This document shows positions 5,976 through 11,904 of a stretch of DNA of 11,904 nucleotides, piece after piece (the first letter of the stretch is position 1; each line of letters begins with the position of its first letter). The stretch is taken from positions 1-11,904 of the forward strand of contig JAHFAC010000027.1 in assembly GCA_023250755.1 (NCBI GenBank), in the 5' to 3' direction. Below the pieces are notes generated by a model that was not told where the DNA came from, made no database searches, and saw nothing but the letters and a program-made list of their open reading frames with translations. This DNA is from Bacteriovoracaceae bacterium. Lineage in GTDB: Bacteria > Bdellovibrionota > UBA1018. Made by a program: the position numbers and the translations under genes.

Positions 5976-6490
5976 CGAACACTTTTAATCAGAAGTGGTT
6001 TCGAAGTGAGAGCTGCCGAGGTCTGACAGCCGCCTATTACAGTGAACTGAGGTCTATACTTCGAGCGCATCCTTCAGTAGTGACCCTGGGCAAATGCCGC
6101 CAGTGCGGAATCCGTTTTCTGACTGCTATCAGAAACAAAGGTCGTAAGGACATGAGGTGTCCCTGCGGCTGCCGTAAACAGCATGAAGCTGAAGGGTCAC
6201 AGGAACGCTCTGCGGCCTATCGCGAAACTGAGAAAGGACGAAAGAAAAAGCAGGAACTCAATCGTCGCCGTCATCTGAAGTCAGTCCAAGCAAAACAGCG
6301 TCAACAAAACGACAGCTCTCAGCAGAGACTCCCTGCACTCCTGCGCTACTACCGGTGGATCATTCTTTTGCTGGACGGAGTTCTCATGGATGTGCCGCGA
6401 TTGAAAGAGTTTATTGAGGGGATTCGCGGGAAAGTGAGACAGCGGGGCCGTGCTCAATATGACGATTCGCATTATATCTATGACGACTGA
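5966..6490 (+). CDS. Zinc-ribbon, basic helical protein; first gene of the IS21-like transposon
   Basis: The gene codes for 174 residues with C44-x2-C47 (CRQCG) and a CPCGC group at 65-69, together a likely zinc ribbon. This is followed by a highly charged segment (RETEKGRKKKQELNRRRHLK, about 86-105) that should be helical and DNA- or RNA-binding. The motif order CxxCG, RNKGRKDMRC, CR-x2-H, RS-x2-Y-x-T and GKxKK resembles a recurrent uncharacterised protein I associate with bacterial transposon contexts; I cannot give it a family name. TTG 5966 is the only start giving this length. AGAGG lies only two bases before it, so a different start is possible. Its stop is about 30 bases before the parB-like gene and in the same direction, so cotranscription is likely. 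Function unknown. Confidence 0.65.
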   Translation: MTQANTFNQKWFRSESCRGLTAAYYSELRSILRAHPSVVTLGKCRQCGIRFLTAIRNKGRKDMRCPCGCRKQHEAEGSQERSAAYRETEKGRKKKQELNRRRHLKSVQAKQRQQNDSSQQRLPALLRYYRWIILLLDGVLMDVPRLKEFIEGIRGKVRQRGRAQYDDSHYIYDD

Positions 6491-6519
6491 GCGGGAAAGG
6501 CACCCAGTCGTTGATCGGT

Positions 6520-7437
6520 ATGAAAGCAGAAATAGAGATCACTCAAATCGATCGCAAACACGAAGGGCATCGGCTCCAGTCAGCAAGGCGGGAGCAGGAG
6601 CTTTTTGCTTCAATCCTCGAGGGGGGCATCGAGGAGCCGCTGCAGGGAGTTCAGCAGGAGAATGGGCCAGCCATCCTTCTAGATGGATTCAAGCGTCTGC
6701 GGTGTGCGGAGAAGCTTAAGCGGGGAACAGTCCCGTTTGTTTCAATCGAGAGTGATGAAGCCGAGGGAATCTTACAGATGATCCGGACATCGAACGCCAA
6801 AGCACTCACTCTTTTGGAACAAGCTGCGTTCGTGGAGGACTTACGCAAGAGCCATGGGCTCCGCGTAGAGGAGATTGCAAGGCGTCTGCAAAAGAGCAAG
6901 GCATGGGTCCTGGTGCGACTTAAAACCTTGTCAGAGATGAGCAAGAAGACACAAGAGTTGATTCTTGCTGGAAAATTTCCATTCTCTTCGTATTTTTACA
7001 CGCTGCATCCAGTCAGGCGCCTGACCAACGGAACATCTCAACAGGAGGTCGACGAATTCGTTGAGCTTGTTTCCGGCAAGAGCCTCAGTACGCGCGATAT
7101 CGAGATCGTGGCGGATGCCTACTTCCGGGGCGGGGAAGTTATACGCAATCAACTCAAGAACGGTGATTTGGGATGGACACTTCAGGAACTCAAGGATCGA
7201 AAGCGAAACCAGACTCAAACAGCGGACATCAGCGAATCAGAACAAAAGATTCTAAGGGATCTGGAGATCGTCCACGGATGCATGGGGAGGCTGACCCTGA
7301 AACTTGGAAAGCCCGAGCTTCTCAACAAGCCGGGGTTCGTGGTGCAGGCCGAGGTGATTTGCGGCGGGGTCCTAAGCAGGACAAAGCATTTTGATGAAGT
7401 TTTAAGAGGTTTTTATGATCGAATCCGACAAACGTAA
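6520..7437 (+). CDS. ParB-like protein (ParB N-terminal domain plus HTH) in a transposon operon
   Basis: This is a 305-residue ParB/Srx-fold protein. From ATG 6520 it begins KAEIEITQIDRK, the usual opening strand of ParB. DGFKRLRCAEKL (55-66) occupies the place of the GERRxRA CTP-binding box, and SNAKALTLLEQAAFVEDL (91-108) that of the NxxR...EEA segment. An HTH follows (GLRVEEIARRLQKSKAWVLVRLKTL, 113-137). The part after about 200 is not recognised and may give dimerisation or a partner contact. TTG 6511 is an alternative start. The 3' end overlaps istA by 23 bases, indicating translational coupling. ParB-like factors spread on or bind DNA sites; here it may bind the transposon ends or the operon leader. 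That role is inference: no parA or parS-like array is seen. Confidence 0.82.
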   Translation: MKAEIEITQIDRKHEGHRLQSARREQELFASILEGGIEEPLQGVQQENGPAILLDGFKRLRCAEKLKRGTVPFVSIESDEAEGILQMIRTSNAKALTLLEQAAFVEDLRKSHGLRVEEIARRLQKSKAWVLVRLKTLSEMSKKTQELILAGKFPFSSYFYTLHPVRRLTNGTSQQEVDEFVELVSGKSLSTRDIEIVADAYFRGGEVIRNQLKNGDLGWTLQELKDRKRNQTQTADISESEQKILRDLEIVHGCMGRLTLKLGKPELLNKPGFVVQAEVICGGVLSRTKHFDEVLRGFYDRIRQT

Positions 7438-8971
7438 GGCAGTCTTCTTCCTCCATCAGGAGGGGATGAGCACCAGGCAGATAGCGCGTAATCTAAGTCT
7501 CTCCCGCAATAGCGTCAGGGAAATCATCAAAGAGGGTGGCAACCCGATCACAATCCAGAGAACGGATGCTAAGCGAGTCGACCCCACTCTGATCGCTGAG
7601 CTTTACAAGGACTGCCAGGGCTACATCCAAAGAATGCACGAGAAGCTGATCGAGGAGAACGATATCAAGATCGGTTACTCAACCCTGGTCAGGCTGGTGA
7701 GAAGCATGGGCCTTGGCCTGGACCCCAAGAAGGATCGACGTGACGCCAAGGTTCCCGACGAGGCCGGTGAAGAAATGCAGCATGACACGTCTCCTTATGT
7801 GATCGGCGTCGGAGGCGGCAAGATGCGGGTGATCGGTAGCTCCCTTTACTTGCGCTATAGCAAGATGCGGTATCTCAAATTTTATCCTTCTTTCAATCGA
7901 TTCCGGATGAAATGCTTTTTTCACGAAGCGCTCACGCACTTCGGATACACCGCAGGGAAATGCATCATCGACAACACAAATCTGGCCGTGCTTAGAGGGA
8001 CTGGGCCGGATGCCGTGATGGTTCCAGAAATGGTGAGCTTTGCTAGGAAATACTACAAAGATCATGTTTGGGAGGCTCACTTCATCAGGCATTCGGATCG
8101 GAAAGGCGGTGTGGAGTCAGGATTTTGGTTTGTCGAGACGAATTTCTTTCCTGGTAGAAAGTTCGAGAGTATCGAGGATCTAAACCGGCAGGCCTTCGAG
8201 TGGGCGACTCAAAGGATCCCTCTCAGGCCACACGATAAAACGAAACTTATTCCTGCGCAGCTCTTTGAATTCGAAAAGGCTTATCTCAAAAAGCTCCCGC
8301 CGTTCGTCCTGCCTCCGGTCTTGGAGCATGAGCGCGAAACAGATCAGTACGGCTATGCGGCCTTCGATGGGAATTACTACTGGATACCCGGCAGCGGGCG
8401 CGGCCAGGTCCGAGTCCTTCAATTCCCGGATAAGATCCGAATCTTGCGCGGACGAGATCAGCTTGCAGAATACAGCCTGCCTGCCTTTGGCGTGAAAAAC
8501 GAGCGACTCCGTCCTCCTGGGGTACCCGAGATCAGGAATACCCCGAACAACTGTAAGCGTCCCACTGAAGTTGAAGAAAAAAGACTCAGCGGGATCGCCC
8601 CTGAGATCGCCCAGTACCTGGAGTTCCTCACAAAGACACCCCAGTCATCAAGCCGCAAGTACCAGCAAATCCGCAGACTCTTTCGACTGTCGCAAAAACT
8701 TGCTCCCTCAATTCTAACCCAGGCCATCTCTCGCGCCCATCGATACCGGATCACCGATTCGGACACGATCGAGCGCATCGCATTGGCACTGCTGAGGGAT
8801 CACAGTGTTGAGTTTGACACCCTGGATCTTGAGTTTGATGAAGAGCTTCAGAGTCGTGACATCTACCGCGAGGGGGCGCTTACAGATCTGCCTGACCTCG
8901 AAAAGTACGACGAACTTTGGAATAGCGACAAAGACACTGAGGAAGGAGACGATCATGGACAAGGATCTTGA
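7415..8971 (+). CDS. istA: IstA-type DDE transposase of IS21 family
   Basis: This 518-residue transposase would catalyse strand transfer of the element. An N-terminal HTH (MSTRQIARNLSLSRNSVREII, about 18-38) precedes an rve-type core. The acidic residues align as D124 (GEEMQHDTSP), D186 (CIIDNTNLAV) and E234 (KGGVESGFWFVETNFFPGRKF). The last block is strongly IS21-like (KGKVE...ERNFLPGR in relatives). The C-terminal region carries a beta-barrel-like Mu-C segment (YAAFDGNYYWIPG, then VRVLQFPDKIRIL). ATG 7415 lies inside the end of the parB-like gene. The 3' end overlaps istB by 17 bases, the classical istA/istB coupling. Complete with no lesion seen. The QHD motif replaces the usual QVDW, a mild divergence. 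Confidence 0.92.
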   Translation: MIESDKRKAVFFLHQEGMSTRQIARNLSLSRNSVREIIKEGGNPITIQRTDAKRVDPTLIAELYKDCQGYIQRMHEKLIEENDIKIGYSTLVRLVRSMGLGLDPKKDRRDAKVPDEAGEEMQHDTSPYVIGVGGGKMRVIGSSLYLRYSKMRYLKFYPSFNRFRMKCFFHEALTHFGYTAGKCIIDNTNLAVLRGTGPDAVMVPEMVSFARKYYKDHVWEAHFIRHSDRKGGVESGFWFVETNFFPGRKFESIEDLNRQAFEWATQRIPLRPHDKTKLIPAQLFEFEKAYLKKLPPFVLPPVLEHERETDQYGYAAFDGNYYWIPGSGRGQVRVLQFPDKIRILRGRDQLAEYSLPAFGVKNERLRPPGVPEIRNTPNNCKRPTEVEEKRLSGIAPEIAQYLEFLTKTPQSSSRKYQQIRRLFRLSQKLAPSILTQAISRAHRYRITDSDTIERIALALLRDHSVEFDTLDLEFDEELQSRDIYREGALTDLPDLEKYDELWNSDKDTEEGDDHGQGS

Positions 8972-9704
8972 AGAGAAGCTGAGGTATCTCAGGCTCACCG
9001 AACTTCTAGAAAACTGGGATGAGCTGATGAGTCAGGCAAAAGCGAAGGGTCCATCCTACACAGCCTTGATAAAACAAGTCATCGAGCGCGAGTACGCAGC
9101 CAGAAAAGAGCGAGCGCGGCTGCAGAGGATGAGGCGAGCCAAACTGGAGGAGCCCTTTCTGCTCGACACCTATCCGTTCGATCGGCAGCCGGGGATATCC
9201 AAAAAGAAGATCATCGACCTCTTTGATTCCATGGATTATCTCCGGAAGAAACAGAACCTCATCTTCATTGGGCCCACGGGAGTAGGAAAAAGCGGACTGG
9301 CGACCGCGTTACTGATCCACTCGATCAACCACGGAGCAAGTGGTCGGTCCATCACCTTCCCGGATCTTCTGTCTGAACTCTATAGCTCGTCAGCCGATCA
9401 CTCAGAAAAAAAGGTCCTGAAAAAATTTGAGTCCTACGAAGTTCTCGTCGTTGATGAAATCGGCTACATTGAGATCGACCCCACTCAGGCGGGACTCTTC
9501 TTCACACTCATGAAACGTCGGCACAAAAAAACAACGACCATCATTACGACCCAGCTTGGCTTCAAAGAGTGGGCAGGTTTCCTCAAAAGCCCACACCTCA
9601 CTGCCGCCCTGGTGAGCCGCCTCACTGAAAACAGCCAACTCATCAATATGAGCAAATGCGTGGACATCCGCGAATCCAACCCAGCTCTTAAAAACTCGGA
9701 CTAA
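8955..9704 (+). CDS. istB: IstB-type AAA+ ATPase, IS21 helper
   Basis: IstB is the ATP-dependent partner of IstA in target choice and strand transfer. The 249-residue product has an N-terminal helical IstA-contact region (LEEKLRYLRLTELLENWDELM). It then has Walker A GPTGVGKS at 106-113, Walker B VLVVDEIGY at 163-171 and the sensor strand TTIITTQL at 194-201. ATG 8955 is chosen because AAGGAG lies six bases upstream and the start overlaps the end of istA, as expected. Longer in-frame starts would read inside istA. The DnaA/DnaC-like IstB length (about 250) is normal. A strong terminator follows 36 bases after the stop, so this is the last gene of the operon. Confidence 0.93.
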   Translation: MDKDLEEKLRYLRLTELLENWDELMSQAKAKGPSYTALIKQVIEREYAARKERARLQRMRRAKLEEPFLLDTYPFDRQPGISKKKIIDLFDSMDYLRKKQNLIFIGPTGVGKSGLATALLIHSINHGASGRSITFPDLLSELYSSSADHSEKKVLKKFESYEVLVVDEIGYIEIDPTQAGLFFTLMKRRHKKTTTIITTQLGFKEWAGFLKSPHLTAALVSRLTENSQLINMSKCVDIRESNPALKNSD

Positions 9705-9740
9705 CGTATCTATTGGTCTTTACATCGCGGCTATCAAAGA

Positions 9741-9770
9741 GCGCCGGTGATCACCTCACCGGCGCTTTCT
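9741..9770 (+). terminator. Rho-independent terminator of the transposon operon
   Basis: GCGCCGGTGA (9741-9750) pairs perfectly with TCACCGGCGC (9756-9765) around a five-base loop and is followed by TTTCTCTT. The group II intron begins 11 bases after the stem. This matches the known preference of group IIC introns for sites just after terminator hairpins. Confidence 0.85.
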
Positions 9771-9775
9771 CTTAT

Positions 9776-10322
9776 GTGCGCCCAGCATGGGCGATAACTA
9801 GGAGGTGAAAGCCCTCTGCGGACCCTAATTCCGGGAACCGCTAGCCAAATCCAAGGGTGTCTGCCCGAGGAGAATCTGGAGGAAGGAAGAGGCAAAGTCC
9901 CGAGCTGATGCATAATTCAGTGGATGTGAGGCGACGCGGTCTGGACGAGTGGGCATATGACTACAAAGTCCAATGGAATTCGGAAGGCCGATACGTCGTA
10001 GATCCAACAGCTACATGGGATGAAAGTTATCGCGAGGATCTTAGAAAGGGATCCGGTCTTACCTGGGGAGATCTCACCTTAAACCTGAAAGGGCAACGAG
10101 TGTGTGGAGCATGCTCGGAGTGAGAAGTCAGCAGAGACCTTAGTACTCGGAGAGTGAGGAAACTCACTTACATCGCAGGATGCGGAGGGGAAGGGTTGAA
10201 CCGAAGAAGGGAAAGGAATCATTGTCTTTGCGAATGTCGTGCAACAGAAGTCCCTGGCCGGCAGGGAGCGATTGGGAGCGGATAGGAGCGGAACTCCGAA
10301 AGGTGCCCGAGCGTGTTGAAGC
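9776..10322 (+). ncRNA. 5' ribozyme part of the group II intron (domains I-III)
   Basis: These 547 bases before the maturase ORF contain no convincing gene and have the structured, purine-rich look of intron domains I-III. GCCC/GGGC near 9780-9792 forms the first stem. Individual EBS elements and domain limits cannot be fixed without a covariance model. Confidence 0.75.
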
Positions 10323-11750
10323 ATGAGTGGAATGATGAATAGACCAGACCCGAGTCAGAGTCGATACGACGAAACACAACTCATGGAGAGGTGTGTAGAG
10401 CGTAGCAATATGCTCAGTGCATGGAAGAGAGTGAAGAAGAACGGAGGCTCACCTGGGGTCGACGGGATGACTATTGATGAAACAGGAAAATATCTCAAAA
10501 CTCATTGGCCAAGAATCCGAAAGGAATTATTGGAAGGGACCTATCGCCCGCAGCCAGTGAAGAAAGCTGAGATTGAAAAACCGGGTGGTGGTGGAATGCG
10601 ACAATTAGGTATTCCAACAGCAACCGATCGACTGATCCAACAATGCATCTTACAGATCCTACAACCGCAATGGGACCCAACATTCCATCCCAATAGTTAC
10701 GGTTTTCGTCCTGGAAAGTCTGCGCATCAGGCGATCTGTCAAGCGCAGAAGTATGTCCAAGAAGGAAAACGTTTTGTGGTGGATTGCGATCTCGAGAAAT
10801 TTTTCGATCGAGTAAATCACGATATTTTAATGGATAGAGTGATGAAGCGAGTGAAAGATGAGCGATTGGTGATACTGATCCGGCGTTACTTACAGGCTGG
10901 AATCATGGATCAGGGTGTGGTGGTGGAGAGAGAAGAAGGAACTCCGCAAGGAGGTCCACTTTCCCCACTTTTAAGTAACTTACTTTTAGATGAGGTGGAT
11001 TGGGAGTTGGAGCGCAGGGGCCTGTCATTTGCAAGATATGCCGATGATAATAACGTGTATGTTAAAACTAAGCGTTCGGCCGAGCGCGTGATGCAAACCA
11101 TGATGAAACTCATGGGGAGACTGAAGCTCAAAATCAACCTAGAAAAGAGTGCAGTGGCTTACGTCTGGAAGCGAAAGTTCCTGGGGTACAGTCTGTGGAT
11201 CGGCCCGCAAAAGGCGGTCAAACGCAGGGTAGCTCCACAAGCACTCAAGAAGTTTAAAGAGAAAGTGCGAGGCCTTACAAGCAGAACCTGCGGTCGAAGC
11301 ATGAAACAGGTGGTCGAGAGACTCGATGGGTACCTGGTGGGATGGAAGAATTACTTCCAACTTGCCGACACCCCAAGAATCTTTGGAGATCTGGACTCAT
11401 GGATTCGCAGGAGGCTCAGGATGCTCCATCTGAAGCAGTGGAAACGAGGGAAAACGGCATATCGGGAGATGGTGGCTAGAGGCTTGTCCTCGAATGCTGC
11501 TGCGTCGATCGCCGCCGCCCTTGGCAGCTACTGGAAAATGGCTGGAACATCAGGGATGTCAATTGTCTTTCCGAACTCATACTTTGATGAACTGGGTTTG
11601 ACACGACTTAGAGCGGAAAAACTTTGGAACCGCCGGATGCCGGGCGGCAAGTCCGGTGGTGTGAGAGGACGGGGGAACTTAGTTCCCCCTCCTACTCGAT
11701 CCGGCGATCGACACAAAACGACCACCTGTCCAGTGGATCAGTCTTACTGA
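10323..11750 (+). CDS. ltrA: Group II intron reverse transcriptase/maturase, class C type
   Basis: This protein helps the intron splice and copies it into DNA at the target. RT blocks in order: SPGVDGMTIDETG (43-55), PQPVKKAEIEKPGGGGMRQLGIPTATDRLIQQ (76-107), SYGFRPGKSAHQAI (125-138), VDCDLEKFFDRVNHD (153-167), EEGTPQGGPLSPLLSN (204-219) and YADD (239-242) in FARYADDNNVYVKT. The maturase (GIIM) region follows with RLDGYLVGWKNYF (333-345) and IRRRLRMLHLKQWKR (361-375). There is no HNH endonuclease. Residues beyond about 430 are encoded by domains V and VI and then by 3' exon sequence. The stop (11748-11750) lies 50 bases past the 3' splice site, so this tail is probably not functional. ATG 10323 is the first start. 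Confidence 0.9.
   Translation: MSGMMNRPDPSQSRYDETQLMERCVERSNMLSAWKRVKKNGGSPGVDGMTIDETGKYLKTHWPRIRKELLEGTYRPQPVKKAEIEKPGGGGMRQLGIPTATDRLIQQCILQILQPQWDPTFHPNSYGFRPGKSAHQAICQAQKYVQEGKRFVVDCDLEKFFDRVNHDILMDRVMKRVKDERLVILIRRYLQAGIMDQGVVVEREEGTPQGGPLSPLLSNLLLDEVDWELERRGLSFARYADDNNVYVKTKRSAERVMQTMMKLMGRLKLKINLEKSAVAYVWKRKFLGYSLWIGPQKAVKRRVAPQALKKFKEKVRGLTSRTCGRSMKQVVERLDGYLVGWKNYFQLADTPRIFGDLDSWIRRRLRMLHLKQWKRGKTAYREMVARGLSSNAAASIAAALGSYWKMAGTSGMSIVFPNSYFDELGLTRLRAEKLWNRRMPGGKSGGVRGRGNLVPPPTRSGDRHKTTTCPVDQSY
11628..11697 (+). ncRNA. Intron domains V and VI
   Basis: Domain V (11628-11661): a lower stem with a G-U wobble inside triad CGC, an AG bulge, an upper TGCC/GGCA stem and a GGGC loop. Domain VI: GAG-AGGA (11663-11669) pairs with TCCT-CTC (11690-11693 and 11695-11697) leaving A11694 bulged. 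Its inner stem is GGGGGAAC/GTTCCCCC with a TTA loop. These fix the class and the 3' end. Confidence 0.85.
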
Positions 11751-11753
11751 GAA
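11732..11753 (-). repeat. Right-end repeat R2 of the IS21-like transposon
   Basis: On the - strand it shares CTCAGTAAGA and CTGATCCAC with R1, matching 17 of 22 positions. Its spacing from R1 is 24 bases. The maturase stop codon falls in it. Confidence 0.7.
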
Positions 11754-11755
11754 AG

Positions 11756-11777
11756 GGTGGGTCAATCTTACTGAGTG
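11756..11777 (-). repeat. Right-end repeat R1 of the IS21-like transposon
   Basis: On the - strand it reads CACTCAGTAAGATTGACC then CACC. It is the copy closest to the consensus of the four, the outermost on the right, and is followed outward by the inverted GGCGGCGC block. Confidence 0.7.
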
Positions 11778-11814
11778 GCGCCGCCGGGACCCAGTGGAGG
11801 GAAGGGAGGAACAA

Positions 11815-11904
11815 GTGAACGAAACGGCAAAGGGAAAAAAGGACGGAACACCGCTTCCGGAATCCTTATCAACGCGACTGAACCGTATATCTGAAACAGC
11901 GAGG
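11815..11904 (+). CDS. Start of an unidentified gene, cut by the window edge
   Basis: GTG 11815 has a strong ribosome-binding site, GGGAGGA at 11804-11810, five bases upstream when counted from GGAGG. The frame is open to the end and gives VNETAKGKKDGTPLPESLS and further charged residues (30 codons). It lies outside the inferred right end of the IS21-like transposon. Hydrophilic, no motif; function unknown. Confidence 0.5.
   Translation, partial: MNETAKGKKDGTPLPESLSTRLNRISETAR

Larger units (their letters stand above)
9776..11700 (+). mobile_element. Group IIC intron with maturase ORF
   Basis: The 5' end GTGCGCCCAGCATGGGC fits the GUGYG consensus. The 3' end reads CTACTCGAT with the usual terminal AY. 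Domain V is 11628-11661 (34 nt) with an AG bulge at 11650-11651, a GGGC loop and a wobble-centred CGC triad (11631-11633), the class C signature. Domain VI is 11663-11697 with bulged A11694, seven bases from the 3' end, as branch point. The maturase lacks an endonuclease domain, and the site is just behind a terminator hairpin. Length is 1925 bases. The intron lies in the IS21-like transposon and does not interrupt its genes. Confidence 0.88.
5794..11785 (+). mobile_element. IS21-like transposon with four genes and a nested group IIC intron
   Basis: Both borders carry two 22-bp repeats spaced 24 bp apart in inverted orientation: L1 5802-5823 and L2 5826-5847 on the left, R2 11732-11753 and R1 11756-11777 on the right. 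Immediately outside, GGCGGCGC (5794-5801) is matched by its reverse complement at 11778-11785. Between the ends lie a zinc-ribbon gene, a parB-like gene, istA, istB and a terminator. Removing the 1925-base intron leaves about 4.07 kb. Paired terminal repeats next to istA/istB are typical of IS21; the two extra genes are not. No target duplication is recognisable, and the right flank does not continue tnpA, so a flank was probably rearranged. Confidence 0.75.

Noticed and set aside
6520..7437. Plasmid partition locus
   Set aside because: There is no parA neighbour and no parS-like cluster, and the gene overlaps istA in a transposon operon.
8714..8998. - strand open frames across istA/istB
   Set aside because: These are antisense to clearly conserved coding sequence, with no independent support.
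10323..11750. Reverse transcriptase as part of a retron, DGR or CRISPR-linked system
   Set aside because: The GIIM maturase region, domain V/VI and GTGCG start show a group II intron. No template/variable repeats, msr/msd-like RNA or cas genes are seen.
1..11904. tRNA, rRNA or riboswitch genes
   Set aside because: No cloverleaf, CCA-end, rRNA core or known riboswitch consensus was found by eye on either strand.

Overview
The window is a pile-up of mobile elements. No housekeeping gene, rRNA, tRNA or CRISPR array is visible. Base composition is moderate and start codons include TTG and GTG. The protein families (IS200/IS605 TnpA and TnpB, a DUF6431-type protein, an ExeA-like ATPase, IstA/IstB, a group IIC intron reverse transcriptase) suggest an environmental bacterium. 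I cannot name a phylum from the sequence.

Layout: (1) 1-461, the 3' part of an unrecognised + strand gene, apparently cut off by the end of an IS200/IS605-type element. (2) 458-1820, a tnpB gene on the - strand with its right-end hairpin (the likely 3' part of an omegaRNA) and a damaged 5' end. (3) About 1821-5420, a four-gene - strand transposition cluster: DUF6431-like zinc protein, DDE transposase, AAA+ ATPase and an 83-residue protein. Weak candidate inverted ends lie at 1821-1852 and 5391-5420. (4) 5437-5841, an IS200-type tnpA on the + strand whose last codons look replaced by the end of the next element. (5) About 5794-11785, an IS21-like transposon with four co-directional genes: a zinc-ribbon protein, a ParB-like protein, IstA-type DDE transposase and IstB-type ATPase, followed by a strong terminator. 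Each end carries two copies of a 22-bp repeat spaced exactly 24 bp apart, in inverted orientation, flanked by an inverted GGCGGCGC. (6) 9776-11700, a group IIC intron nested in that transposon, just behind the istB terminator, with a maturase ORF and recognisable domains V and VI. (7) 11815-11904, the start of an unidentified gene.

How it works together: in the IS21-like unit, IstA would cut and join the ends at the paired repeats with IstB as the ATP-dependent partner. The ParB-like and zinc-ribbon proteins are translationally linked extras that the classical two-gene IS21 lacks, and this accessory-bearing unit is the best candidate for something under-described. The - strand cluster is a second, unrelated transposase plus ATPase system. 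Divergent tnpB and tnpA lying on either side of it suggest, as inference only, a former IS605-like element split by its insertion.
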